In this document: positions 1 to 8,303 of the stretch, one piece after another
Numbering within the stretch: the stretch's first letter is position 1
Layout of the letters: every line of letters starts with the position of its first letter
Program-made: the position numbers and the translations under genes
Notes under the pieces: generated by a model
What the model was told of the DNA's origin: nothing
What the model saw: the letters and a program-made list of their open reading frames with translations, nothing else
Database searches by the model: none
DNA from: Thermoanaerobaculia bacterium
GTDB taxonomy: Bacteria > Acidobacteriota > Thermoanaerobaculia > Multivoradales > JAGPDF01
Length of the DNA stretch: 43,549 nt
Assembly: GCA_018057705.1 (NCBI GenBank)
Contig: JAGPDF010000040.1
Coordinates: 1 to 43,549, forward strand
Direction of reading: 5' to 3'

Positions 1-2
1 CC

Positions 3-62
3 TCAGGCCCCAGCCTGGCCGAGTACGTCGCCCGCAACCTAACCGTTGCCGGCGCGTACTAG
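3..62 (+). CDS. C-terminal end of an upstream gene (partial)
   Basis: An open frame enters the window at its left edge and stops at TAG 60-62. The visible tail reads about 19 residues ending in EYVARNLTVAGAY. The product cannot be identified from so little. Support is limited to an open frame on the same strand as phoD, ending 33 bases before the phoD start, which would fit an operon. It may equally be chance. Confidence 0.35.
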   Translation, partial: SGPSLAEYVARNLTVAGAY

Positions 63-95
63 CCGTATCGACCGCAGCCCGAACGGAGTGAGACG

Positions 96-2180
96 ATGAG
101 CATCAGCCGCCGGTCCTTTCTCAAGGCAGCAGCCGCCATCGGAGCTTCGTTCGCGTGGGCCGGTACGGCCTGCAGCTCGCGGGTCCGCTGGCAGGAGCGA
201 CGCGATCTCTATCCGCAAGGGGTCGCCTCGGGCGATCCCGACCCGGGGAGCGTCATCCTGTGGACGAGGCGTCCGTATGCCCAGGGCACGCGCGAGCTCC
301 TCACCGTCGAGGTCGCCGAGGACGAGGCCTTTCGCCGCGTCGTGGCGCACGCCGAGGCCCCGGTCTCCCTCGCCGCGGACTGGACGGCGCGCGTGCTCGT
401 CGGCGGGCTCGAGCCGGCGCGCACCTACTGGTATCGGTTCACCGACAGCGAAGGCAACGGCAGCCGGGTCGGCCGCACGATCACCGCGCCGTTGGCCGAA
501 GATCCCCGCACGGTGAACTTCGCCTTCGTGAGCTGTCAGGACATCAACGAGGGCAAGCTCAACGGCTATCGCCGGATGATCTACGAAGACGAACGCGCTG
601 CCGAAGCCTCCCAGCTCGGCTTCGTGCTGCACCTGGGCGACTTCATCTACGAGGTCGTCCAGTATCCCGACGAAGTGAAGACCCGCTACGACCGCACGAT
701 CTATGAGGTCGCGCGCATCCCCGAAGGCCACAAGGTCGGCAACTTCCACATCCCGCTGACCCTCGAAGGCTACCGGGTCATCTACAAGGGCTATCTCGCC
801 GATCCCGACCTCCAGGACGCCCGCGCGCGCTGGCCGTTCGTCTGCATCTGGGACAACCACGAGTTCTCCTGGCAGGGTTGGCAGAGCACCCTCAAGGCAG
901 GGAGGTTCGAGCAGCCCGCCCCGAGCATCAAGATCGCAGCGAATCAGGCCTGGTTCGAATACCTCCCCGCGCGCGTCGCGCCGCCCAGCGGGTCGCTCGA
1001 CGAGTTCGGTCCGCCCGCCGTGAAGGACGGTGTTCCCATCACGGAGTTCGACGGCAACGGTCTGGGGATGGAGCCGAACAACCTGACGGCGATCCACAGC
1101 CTCAAGGCCTACCGGACGCTGCGCTATGGCCGGAACCTGGATCTGATCGTCACCGACCAGCACAGCTACCGCAGCGCGAACTGCTTCAGCGATCCGTCGC
1201 TGGGGAATCTCGGCGGCGAGGAGTTCATCGCCATGTTCCCCGAGGCTCTGATGCGGGTTCTGGACGGCGGGCGCGCCGCGAACGGCGGCCATCCCCCGGC
1301 GGAGATCCGCTTCAACGACGCGCATGTCCCCAACCCGCGACGCAGCGCGCCGCCGCAGACGATCCTCGGGGCGGAGCAGAAGGCGTGGTTCAAAGAGCAG
1401 CTCCGGAGCTCGACGGCGGCGTGGAAGACCTGGGCCAACTCGCAGGGCACGCTCGACCAGCGCGCCGACCCGCAGAACCTCCCCCCGGGTCTCACCAAGG
1501 AGGCCTGGCCTGCGGACGGCGGGTACGCGGCCATGAGCGCCGGTGACTACGGCACCGCGTTCCTGGAGCGCGCCGAGATCTACCAGCTCGTGCGCGATTC
1601 CAAGGTGTCGGGCTTCGCCATCGTCTCGGGCGACCTCCACAGCTTCTGGGCCGGCTATGCGGCCGCCGAGCTTCCACCCGGCAAATTCGACCCCGTCGGC
1701 CTGAGCTTCGTCGGCGCCTCGCTCATCAGCCCGGGCGCCATGGAAGCGCAGGAGCACAATCTCCCGAAGGACGCTGTGCTCCGCCCGCTGTTTCTCGCCG
1801 ACCGCCCGGAGGGGGCGGCGGGGGCGGCGGGGCCGCCGGACTGGACCCACAACATGCTGCTCCGGCACGGCGTCCGCGCGTGTCTCGAGTACGCGAAGAG
1901 CTTCGACCTCGCCCGCGCTCGCGCGCTCTCCAACCCGGATCTCGCGCCGCACTTGGAGTTCGTGGATCTCGGAGGGCATGGCTACGGCAAGGTCCAGTTG
2001 TCGGCCAGCGAGATGCGCACCGAGTTCGTCTGCATTCCGCGGCCGATCACGCGCAGCGAAAGACCGGACGGCGGGCCGCTCCGCTATCGGGTCGTGCACA
2101 CCGCCGCGCTGTGGAAGAGCGGCGAGCGCCCCCGGCTCGAGACCACGGTGCTCGAGGGCGACCCCGGGCTGTCGATCTGA
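96..2180 (+). CDS. phoD: PhoD-type alkaline phosphatase / phosphodiesterase, Tat-exported
   Basis: This 694-residue protein matches the PhoD family: an N-terminal beta domain followed by a metallophosphatase-like domain that cleaves phosphate mono- or diesters outside the cytoplasm. The N-terminus reads SRRSFLKAAAA, a clear twin-arginine signal, which fits a metal-loaded enzyme exported folded; a Cys at about residue 27 could make it a lipoprotein. Metal-site motifs are visible: GDFIYE near 188, WDNHE near 253 and SGDLHS near 513. The start is set by a GGAG box just upstream (ggagtgagacg then ATG). PhoD enzymes usually use Ca2+ and Fe3+ (family knowledge). No Pho box was recognised. Length and motifs look complete. 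Confidence 0.9.
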   Translation: MSISRRSFLKAAAAIGASFAWAGTACSSRVRWQERRDLYPQGVASGDPDPGSVILWTRRPYAQGTRELLTVEVAEDEAFRRVVAHAEAPVSLAADWTARVLVGGLEPARTYWYRFTDSEGNGSRVGRTITAPLAEDPRTVNFAFVSCQDINEGKLNGYRRMIYEDERAAEASQLGFVLHLGDFIYEVVQYPDEVKTRYDRTIYEVARIPEGHKVGNFHIPLTLEGYRVIYKGYLADPDLQDARARWPFVCIWDNHEFSWQGWQSTLKAGRFEQPAPSIKIAANQAWFEYLPARVAPPSGSLDEFGPPAVKDGVPITEFDGNGLGMEPNNLTAIHSLKAYRTLRYGRNLDLIVTDQHSYRSANCFSDPSLGNLGGEEFIAMFPEALMRVLDGGRAANGGHPPAEIRFNDAHVPNPRRSAPPQTILGAEQKAWFKEQLRSSTAAWKTWANSQGTLDQRADPQNLPPGLTKEAWPADGGYAAMSAGDYGTAFLERAEIYQLVRDSKVSGFAIVSGDLHSFWAGYAAAELPPGKFDPVGLSFVGASLISPGAMEAQEHNLPKDAVLRPLFLADRPEGAAGAAGPPDWTHNMLLRHGVRACLEYAKSFDLARARALSNPDLAPHLEFVDLGGHGYGKVQLSASEMRTEFVCIPRPITRSERPDGGPLRYRVVHTAALWKSGERPRLETTVLEGDPGLSI

Positions 2181-2205
2181 CGGACGAGCGGCGCTCGGTC
2201 CGTAG

Positions 2206-2303
2206 CGGCCGAAAAGGCCGTTGCGGGCTCGCCGCCATCGCTCCACTTCCAGGGCCGGCTGCGGATTCGTCGGGCCCGGAACGGCCGGCGGCCCGTCGGG
2301 CCG
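2206..2303. terminator. Two hairpins between convergent genes, probable bidirectional terminator
   Basis: The gap between phoD and the convergent propeller gene holds two inverted repeats. CGGCC-GAAAA-GGCCG lies at 2206-2220, and CGGCCCG-T-CGGGCCG at 2289-2303, the latter 11 bases past the stop of the minus-strand gene. Neither has a long T run, so the call rests on stem strength and position. Confidence 0.4.
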
Positions 2304-2313
2304 GCGGACGTTG

Positions 2314-3909
2314 TCAGCAGGTCGGTGCGCCGACGCTCGACGACCAGTTGCAGTGCGCCTGGGTCTCGAAGCCGTCGCGGAAGAGCGCCTCCGAGTAGAC
2401 GACGTTCCAGGCGCCAGCGGCGACCTCGCTCGACACCGTCTCTCCCGGCGCTCCGATCGCGAGGTCCTGGCCGGAGTGGCCGGCGAAACGCCCGGCGGCG
2501 AGCGCGAAACCGAAGCCGTCGCCGACTTCGGACGGATCGATCGTCTGCAGCCAGTTGCTGGCGGTCGCGAGCGAGAGCCCGACTCCCGCGGCGCCGTGAA
2601 TGACGTGGACGATGCCGGTCGTGGTGACCGGTCCCAGGTCCTCGAACGGCACGCCGAGCGCGAGGTCATCTGCGCCGTCGGCGTCGAAGTCCCCAGCCAC
2701 GAGCACCGACCCGAACTCGTCGGCTTCGCTCGGCTCCTCGAACGGGAAATCGCTTTGCAGGAGCAGGAAGTGCAGCCCGGCGTCGATGTCGAGCACGGTC
2801 ACGGCGCCGGCGTTCGCCACCGCTTCTCCCTCGAGATTCTCGCCCGGCGAACCGACGGCGATCTCGTCGAAGCCGTCGCCGTCGAAGTCCCCGGCGGCGA
2901 GCGTCAGACCGAAGAAGTCGAACGGTTCCGAGTTTCCGGGCACACCGGGCGAAGACTGCGTGAACTGGCCGACCACCAGGCCGGCGCCGACGTCCCGATA
3001 GACGAAGACGAGGCCCTCCGCTTCGACATCATTGTCGAAGCCGTTCGAGCCCGGCGCGCCGATCGCGAGGTCCTGGCCTGGGAGGCTGCCTCCGAACTGC
3101 CCCGCAGCGAGCGCCGCGCCGAGGCGTTCGCCCTCCCGCGGCGTGCCCGGCAGTTCGCTGCCGCGATAGAGCAACAGCTCACTGGGGCCGGAGAGCCCGG
3201 CGGCGGAACCGAACAGGATGTGTACGGCTCCGGCCTCGGTGACAGCTCCGATGCTCTCGCCGGCGACGCCGATCGCCAGATCGTCGAATCCGTCGTCGTC
3301 GAAGTCGCCGATCGCGAGGCTCGCCGCGAAGCGGTCCGCCGCCTCCGGCGCGCCGCTCACGCCGCCCGTCCCCTGCCGAAAGAAGGCGTTGCCGTCCGTC
3401 ACCAGCCCGAGCGAACTGCCGTAGACGATCTGCAGGCCGCCGGCGTCGGTCTCGGTGCCGATGTCCTCGTCCGGCGAGCCGATCGCGAGGTCGTCGCAGC
3501 CGTCGTCGTCGAAGTCGCCGGCGGCGAGCGCGGCGCCGAAGCGGTCGTCGGCCTCTTCGACCTCCTGCGCGAGGCTCTGCTGGTCCCAGACCTGATGGTC
3601 CGCCGCGACGAGCCCGGAAGCGGAGCCGTACACCACCAGGACGAATCCGGTATCGGCGAGCGCGCCGTTGTTGTCGTCGTCGTCGGGGATGCCGACCGCG
3701 AGGTCGTCGAAGCCGTCGCAGTCGAAGTCCCCCGCGGCCAGAGCGGAGCCGAGGAGCGCGAGCGCCTGCGGCGAGGTGACGAGGTCGGGCGAGCCGGCGC
3801 TCCAGAACTGCGTGGACACCGGGCCGAGTTGCCCTGCGAGCGGTGGCAGGGGCACGAGGGCGAGCAGCAGGGGAGCGACGAGGGCAAGGCGCCGGCGGAG
3901 GGTCGTCAT
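2314..3909 (-). CDS. Secreted seven-bladed FG-GAP (integrin-alpha-like) propeller protein 1
   Basis: 531 residues from the ATG at 3909, chosen because AAGGAG sits 7 bases before it; an in-frame ATG at 3927 lacks such a site. A signal peptide (TTLRRRLALVAPLLLALVP) leads into seven FG-GAP repeats of the form AAGDFDxDGxDDLAxGxP. In FG-GAP proteins the DxDxDG loop binds Ca2+ and seven repeats fold as one beta-propeller. Repeats 4 (GQFGGSLPGQDLAIG) and 7 (GRFAGHSGQDLAIG) have lost the calcium loop. The C-terminus is LFRDGFETQAHCNWSS, the motif shared by other secreted proteins here. It is divergent from the VCBS protein at 4073. The role is unknown; the fold suggests extracellular adhesion or a structural function. 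Confidence 0.85.
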   Translation of the reverse strand: MTTLRRRLALVAPLLLALVPLPPLAGQLGPVSTQFWSAGSPDLVTSPQALALLGSALAAGDFDCDGFDDLAVGIPDDDDNNGALADTGFVLVVYGSASGLVAADHQVWDQQSLAQEVEEADDRFGAALAAGDFDDDGCDDLAIGSPDEDIGTETDAGGLQIVYGSSLGLVTDGNAFFRQGTGGVSGAPEAADRFAASLAIGDFDDDGFDDLAIGVAGESIGAVTEAGAVHILFGSAAGLSGPSELLLYRGSELPGTPREGERLGAALAAGQFGGSLPGQDLAIGAPGSNGFDNDVEAEGLVFVYRDVGAGLVVGQFTQSSPGVPGNSEPFDFFGLTLAAGDFDGDGFDEIAVGSPGENLEGEAVANAGAVTVLDIDAGLHFLLLQSDFPFEEPSEADEFGSVLVAGDFDADGADDLALGVPFEDLGPVTTTGIVHVIHGAAGVGLSLATASNWLQTIDPSEVGDGFGFALAAGRFAGHSGQDLAIGAPGETVSSEVAAGAWNVVYSEALFRDGFETQAHCNWSSSVGAPTC

Positions 3910-4072
3910 CGGGTTCTCCTTGTGCAAGGGCGAAGATTGCCCCGCAACGGCGGGCCGAGTCGTTACGGAACCGTAACCCGAGCCTCACGGTTCCCTCCCG
4001 GTCTTCCGTCGCAGGGGCACGCTTCACGCAGAGCCGGGCGCCGAGGCGCTAGGATCGCGAGCCGGAGGTGCG

Positions 4073-5779
4073 ATGCGCGCCCGCGAGATGCGGTACTTCC
4101 TGTTCTGCCTGATTCCGGCGCTGCTGGCGCCGGCGCTCGGCGGCCAGACGGCCCCCGACTCGTTGACGCCGGTCTGCGCGCCCGTGGCGGGCGGCGGCTC
4201 GACGTCGAGCGCGCCACCGACGCTCCTCGTCACCCTGTTCGATCGCTGGCACGAGGCCTGGCTCGGCTCCCCCGCGGTCGCGGACCTCTCCGGCGACGGC
4301 TCGCGGGAGATTCTCGCGGCGCGGGACCAGAAGCTCCTCGGCTGGAGCGCTGCGGGGGCGATCGTCTTCGAAGAGACGGCGCCGGCGGGCAGGATCTGGA
4401 GCTCACCGGTGGTCGGCGAGCTCGTGCCGGCGAGCCCCGGGCTCGAGGTCGCGGCGGCCTCGCGCGCGACGCTCCACCTCTGGAGCGCCGCCGGGAATCC
4501 GATCGCTCCGTTTCCGGTCACCTGGCGGGACGAGCTGCGTTCGCTCGCCGCCGGCGAGATCGACGGCGACGCGGCGCTCGAGCTCGTGGTGGCGACGACC
4601 TCGCGGCTCGAAGCCGGAGGCCAGCGCGACCTGCTGATGGCGTACGAGCTGAACGGCGCCGTGGTCACCGGCTTTCCGCCGAACACCAGCGGCGCCTCGG
4701 GCTGTGTCGCCGACTGCAACATCACCGGCGGCTTCGACCAGAACCTGGCGCTCGGCGATCTCGACGGCGACGGCGTCGGCGACATCGCGGCGCCGCACGA
4801 CAACGCCTACCTCTCGATTCACGACCAGGACGGCTGGATGCACGACGCCGCGGCCGTTTACCCGGCCGACGACAAGGTCGCCGGCATCCGCTTCCTGCAC
4901 GACCTGGCGCTCGCGCAGCAGGGCTGGCCGAGCAATCCGCCCGTCGACAACCAGGCGCACTTCACCAACAGCGCCCCGGCGATCGCCGATCTCGACGGCG
5001 ACGGCGCGAACGAGCTCGTCGTCCTGGGCTCCGTGCAGAACGCCGCGCAGACCGACCGCCTGCGCGGCGTCGGCCTGTGGCTTCTCGGGGAGGACGGCGC
5101 GCGTCGCCCGGGCTGGGAGACACCGCTCCATCTGTCCACCTATCTCGGCGGGTTGTGGGATTTGGGCGGCAACATCGTCGGCATCACCAACCAGGTTTCG
5201 ATCGCCGACCTCGATCCGCCGAGCTCGGGCCTCGAGATCGTCTTCGCCGGATTCGACGGCAGGATCTACGCCGTGCGCCGCGATCGTTCGATCGCCTGGA
5301 GCTACGCGTACACGAATGATGCCGCGGTCTTCACCGGCGGCGTGGCGCTCGCGGATCTTTCGGGTGACGGCCGGCCCGAGGTGATCTTCAACTCCTACTC
5401 GAGCGACATCGGCAAGGGGAAGCTGTTCGTGCTCGGCCCGGACGGCGCGCTGCAGCACCAGATTCCGCTCCCCGATCGCGGCGCGATGCCGGTGCCGACG
5501 GTGGCCGACGTCGACGGCGGCGGCGCCGGGACGCTCGAGATCGTGGTCAGCCTCAAGGACGGCGTCGACCATGTGCGGCAGCTCCTCGTCTTCACGGTGC
5601 CCGGTTCGGCGGAGAACTGCCTCCCCTGGCCGACCGGCCGCGGCAACTATCTCCGCAACGGCTCCTCGGCGTTTCTGCCGGCCGAAGCGCTCTTCGCCGA
5701 CGGTTTCGAGAGCGGCAACACCGCAGCCTGGGGCGCCCTGGTGCCGGAACCCCGGCTTCCCGTCCCCGGCGCAGGTTAG
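4073..5779 (+). CDS. Secreted VCBS/FG-GAP-like propeller protein with DGFES C-terminus
   Basis: 568 residues with an N-terminal signal (MRYFLFCLIPALLAPALGG) and about eight irregular repeats such as [40 protein letters not shown] and ADLSGDGRPEVIF. These are the VCBS/FG-GAP type seen in extracellular propeller proteins, but more divergent than the six seven-bladed paralogues elsewhere in the window. GGAGG lies 4 bases before the ATG. An alternative ATG six codons in would place the signal peptide closer to the start. The tail is LFADGFESGNTAAW plus a short proline-rich extension. No enzymatic motif was seen. Confidence 0.8.
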   Translation: MRAREMRYFLFCLIPALLAPALGGQTAPDSLTPVCAPVAGGGSTSSAPPTLLVTLFDRWHEAWLGSPAVADLSGDGSREILAARDQKLLGWSAAGAIVFEETAPAGRIWSSPVVGELVPASPGLEVAAASRATLHLWSAAGNPIAPFPVTWRDELRSLAAGEIDGDAALELVVATTSRLEAGGQRDLLMAYELNGAVVTGFPPNTSGASGCVADCNITGGFDQNLALGDLDGDGVGDIAAPHDNAYLSIHDQDGWMHDAAAVYPADDKVAGIRFLHDLALAQQGWPSNPPVDNQAHFTNSAPAIADLDGDGANELVVLGSVQNAAQTDRLRGVGLWLLGEDGARRPGWETPLHLSTYLGGLWDLGGNIVGITNQVSIADLDPPSSGLEIVFAGFDGRIYAVRRDRSIAWSYAYTNDAAVFTGGVALADLSGDGRPEVIFNSYSSDIGKGKLFVLGPDGALQHQIPLPDRGAMPVPTVADVDGGGAGTLEIVVSLKDGVDHVRQLLVFTVPGSAENCLPWPTGRGNYLRNGSSAFLPAEALFADGFESGNTAAWGALVPEPRLPVPGAG

Positions 5780-5848
5780 CCAGTTCGTACAACGAACCCA
5801 GCGGCTCCGTTCAATCTCCGCGGGGGGCCGGGATGCGATCGTTCTCCT

Positions 5849-5868
5849 CGTTGACAACGACGTCAACG
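5849..5868. promoter_or_regulatory. Perfect 7-6-7 inverted repeat upstream of the metallothionein-like gene
   Basis: CGTTGAC-AACGAC-GTCAACG forms two perfect 7-base arms around a 6-base spacer, 20 bases upstream of the ATG at 5889. A TTGACA at 5851-5856 lies inside it and could act as a -35 element, though no good -10 follows. It looks like an operator for a dimeric repressor; the regulator is unknown. Confidence 0.4.
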
Positions 5869-5888
5869 CCACCTACGAGGAGCCGACC

Positions 5889-6041
5889 ATGAAGAGCGCC
5901 ACGAAGACCTGCACCTGCGGTACCTGCGCCGGCAAGACCTGCACCTGCGGCTGCCAGGCCGCCCACTCCGATCGCCGCGCCGGCTGCCGCTGCGGCGACA
6001 CCTGCAACTGCGGCTCGACCTGCAGCTGCGCGAAGTCGTAA
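5889..6041 (+). CDS. Small cysteine-rich metallothionein-like protein
   Basis: 50 residues with 12 cysteines (positions 8, 10, 13, 18, 20, 22, 33, 35, 39, 41, 45, 47), one histidine (26), and no Trp, Phe, Tyr, Leu, Ile or Val. Most cysteines fall in C-x-C pairs; the first half repeats a KTCTCG unit twice, and residues 33-47 form a second cluster. This composition is diagnostic of metal-thiolate cluster proteins that sequester Zn, Cd or Cu in the cytoplasm. It does not look like cyanobacterial SmtA, which has a zinc-finger-like fold and several histidines, so the family is uncertain. GAGGAG 6 bases before the ATG fixes the start. A palindrome lies upstream and a very strong hairpin follows. 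Confidence 0.75.
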   Translation: MKSATKTCTCGTCAGKTCTCGCQAAHSDRRAGCRCGDTCNCGSTCSCAKS

Positions 6042-6055
6042 GCGATGGCGGGGTG

Positions 6056-6114
6056 TGCCGCGCACCGGTGCCGGAACCTCCCTCGCGTCGGAGGAACGGC
6101 ACCGCTGCGCGGCA
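6056..6114. terminator. 59-base near-perfect hairpin between convergent genes
   Basis: Three nested complementary pairs form one stem: TGCCGCGC (6056-6063) with GCGCGGCA (6107-6114), CGGTGCCG (6066-6073) with CGGCACCG (6097-6104), and CCTCC (6077-6081) with GGAGG (6090-6094) around an 8-base loop. It starts 14 bases after the metallothionein-like gene and ends 23 bases before the stop of the opposing AraC gene. It probably terminates both transcripts; there is no T tract. Confidence 0.6.
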
Positions 6115-6137
6115 TCGTCGTCTCGCCCGGGCGCGGC

Positions 6138-6959
6138 TCAGGCTTCGAAGGGTGACGCGATCTCGAAGAACTCGCCGCTCATCAGGACCGACGGGGCGAT
6201 GCCCACCATCCGATGGAAGGTGTGCGTCAAGTGCGCGGCATCGGCGAAATCGGCCTCGTGGGCCGCGGTGGCGGTCGTGCGACCGCGGCCGATCATCAGC
6301 ATGGCGCGCGTCAGCTTGCGCCACAGCAGGTAGCGACGGAACGGCAACCCCACCTGCTGCTTCCACAGATGCGCGAAACGGCTGGGCGAGAGGAAGGCCA
6401 TCGCCGCTGCGGCGTCGACCGACATCCGGAGGTCGTCCGACGCGCGTATGGCCGCGAGCACGCGCGTCACGCGCGGGTCGAGACGGCGACTGGGGGGCGC
6501 GCCGGTGCAGAAGGCGTGCACGCACTTCCTCACCAGGTCGGGAATGCGCAGGCTCTCGAACGGCTGCTCGAGGAACCGCCGGAGCTCCGCGGCGCAGTCG
6601 GCCAGCCGTTCCTCCGGTACGAGGGTGATGTCGTTGCGCAACGGCGCGACCAGACCGAGGCCTTCGGTCGATTCCGGGTCGACGAACAGCATCGCGTTGA
6701 GCGCTCCGCCGGGGTCGTAGGAGTGGACGGCGTCCGGTCGCACGATCGCGCCCTGGGCCCGCCGCCAGTCGCCGTGTGCGCCGCGGATGGCGAAGCTCCC
6801 CTCGAGGGCGACCACGAGCTGGATCGCGTGGTGGGTGTGCGGCGGCACGATCCCCACACCCCGACCGGTCAGGAGGAAGCCCCCTTCCCACAAGTACCAG
6901 TGCGGCGTTGTTGACCACCGGTTGCCGGCGACGGCAGCGGCGGGTCGTTTCGAGGTCAT
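6138..6959 (-). CDS. AraC-family transcriptional regulator
   Basis: 273 residues. The N-terminal half looks like a cupin effector domain (PPHTHHAIQLVVALEGSFAIRG near 40-60). The last 100 residues form the double helix-turn-helix of AraC regulators: MSVDAAAAMAFLSPSRFAHLWKQ (first helix pair, given here as a landmark near 180-200), then ADFADAAHLTHTFHRMVGIA, the usual second helix and signature. It lies 58 bases downstream of the FAD monooxygenase on the same strand, so it may share a transcript or control that gene. No effector can be named. There is no clear Shine-Dalgarno at the chosen ATG. Confidence 0.85.
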   Translation of the reverse strand: MTSKRPAAAVAGNRWSTTPHWYLWEGGFLLTGRGVGIVPPHTHHAIQLVVALEGSFAIRGAHGDWRRAQGAIVRPDAVHSYDPGGALNAMLFVDPESTEGLGLVAPLRNDITLVPEERLADCAAELRRFLEQPFESLRIPDLVRKCVHAFCTGAPPSRRLDPRVTRVLAAIRASDDLRMSVDAAAAMAFLSPSRFAHLWKQQVGLPFRRYLLWRKLTRAMLMIGRGRTTATAAHEADFADAAHLTHTFHRMVGIAPSVLMSGEFFEIASPFEA

Positions 6960-7017
6960 CAGCCGGCTCGCGAGAGCACCCCCACGACGTCGATAGAGAT
7001 CCAGGAGCTTCGACGGT

Positions 7018-8178
7018 CTAGCCTACCGGAATCGCCAGCAGCGTCTCGCGAGGCTCCTGGAGCAGGCGGGCGAGGTCGCCCGGGCGCGCGAGACGGGAGG
7101 CGAGCGGCATCAGGGCGCGATCGCGCACGCGGCGTGCGAGCGGGTGCGTCCACTCGGCGAGGGCTCCGAGGCGGGCCGCAGCCGTCGCCACCCGGCGGAC
7201 TGCGGGGCGACGGCGCGCCTCGTAGGCAGCCAGTCCCGCCGTCAGGGTCTCTCTGCGGCGCAGCTCGTCGAGCAGCACGGCGGCATCGACCAGCGCGCTG
7301 TTCGCACCCTGGCCGAGGTTCGGTGCCATCGCATGCGCGGCGTCGCCCACCAGCACGAGCCGGCCGTCGTGCCAGGGCGCGCAGTCGACCCGCTGCACCG
7401 GATGAATCAAGAGATCCTCGAAGCGTTCGACACCGGCGAGCAGAGGGGCCGACGGGGGATAGGCCGCCGCCCAGGCGGCGGCGAGCGCTCCGAGATCGCG
7501 CGCCGCGATGGCCTGGCGCGTGCGTCGCGAGCCGGCGGAAGCGTAAATGTAGACGCCGTCCGCGACCGCGAAGCTCCCGAAGAGACCGGCCGCGGTCCAC
7601 GCCTCCTCCCCCAACGCGGGGGCGGAAGAGACCACGGCGCGCAGGTAGGGAATTCCGGGGGCGGCAAGGCGCGCGCCGAAACGGCCCCCGTCGCGGACGC
7701 GGGAGCCGACGCCGTCCGCGCCGATCACGAGGTCGGCGGCGAGCTCCTGCTCGCGACCCGCGGCGCGAAAGCCCACCCGCCCGTCCGGTGCCGCGCGGAC
7801 GACCTCGGCACCGCAGAGCAGCTCGATCCGAGTCTCGGCGCCCACGGCATCGAGCAGCAGGCTCTGCAGGTCGGCGCGCCGCACCATCGAGACGCGGGGT
7901 GGCGGCCCGGGCGGCGCGAAGATCGTGCGGCCGGCGCCGTCGACGATGCGCGGCGCGCCGACCGGGCGAGCGACGGCCGCGAGGGCAGCGCCGAACCCGA
8001 GCGACTCGAGCACGGCGAGCCCATTGTCGGCGAGACCGATGCCGGCTCCGACGGCGCGCGGCGACTCCACCCGCTCGAGGACCGTCACCCGGGCCCCGGC
8101 GCGCGCCAGCAGGAGCGCCGCCGCCGCGCCGCCCGAAGCAGCCCCGACCACCACGATCTTCATCGAAGCGAGGTCCAT
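7018..8178 (-). CDS. FAD-dependent monooxygenase (UbiH / aromatic hydroxylase type)
   Basis: 386 residues if started at the ATG at 8178, which has GGGAGG 6 bases upstream; the ATG at 8184 would touch that box. The protein has the three classic flavin hydroxylase landmarks: an N-terminal dinucleotide fold (KIVVVGAASGGAAAALLLARAG, ending in a VLER acidic cap), LVIGADGVGSRVR in the middle, and LVGDAAHAMAPNLGQGAN near the C-terminus, the FAD-binding GD motif. The first glycine motif reads GAASGG rather than the usual GAGIGG. Such enzymes use NAD(P)H and O2 to hydroxylate aromatic or isoprenoid substrates; the substrate here is unknown. An AraC regulator follows on the same strand. Confidence 0.85.
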   Translation of the reverse strand: MDLASMKIVVVGAASGGAAAALLLARAGARVTVLERVESPRAVGAGIGLADNGLAVLESLGFGAALAAVARPVGAPRIVDGAGRTIFAPPGPPPRVSMVRRADLQSLLLDAVGAETRIELLCGAEVVRAAPDGRVGFRAAGREQELAADLVIGADGVGSRVRDGGRFGARLAAPGIPYLRAVVSSAPALGEEAWTAAGLFGSFAVADGVYIYASAGSRRTRQAIAARDLGALAAAWAAAYPPSAPLLAGVERFEDLLIHPVQRVDCAPWHDGRLVLVGDAAHAMAPNLGQGANSALVDAAVLLDELRRRETLTAGLAAYEARRRPAVRRVATAAARLGALAEWTHPLARRVRDRALMPLASRLARPGDLARLLQEPRETLLAIPVG

Positions 8179-8240
8179 CGCCATCCTCCCGCGGAGAGCC
8201 CGGAACGGGACCTTTCCCGCCGGCGGGAGAATACGGCACC

Positions 8241-8265
8241 GTGCGGCGGGGTGCGGCGGGGTGCG
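8241..8265 (+). repeat. Short 10-bp tandem repeat
   Basis: GTGCGGCGGG occurs twice in a row followed by GTGCG, in the divergent promoter region between the FAD monooxygenase and the gene at 8304. No function is evident. Confidence 0.6.
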
Positions 8266-8303
8266 AGATGATCCGCGGCTCGCACGGATTCCGCGAAGTG
8301 GAC

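Noticed and set aside
39-2669. Very long open frame antisense to phoD, and similar ones opposite the FG-GAP genes, both kinases and the protease (for example 2221-5319, 27895-30906, 32866-35934)
   Set aside because: They are reverse-strand shadows of genes with strong domain evidence; high GC removes stop codons, and their translations are low-complexity and rich in Arg, Ala and Glu.
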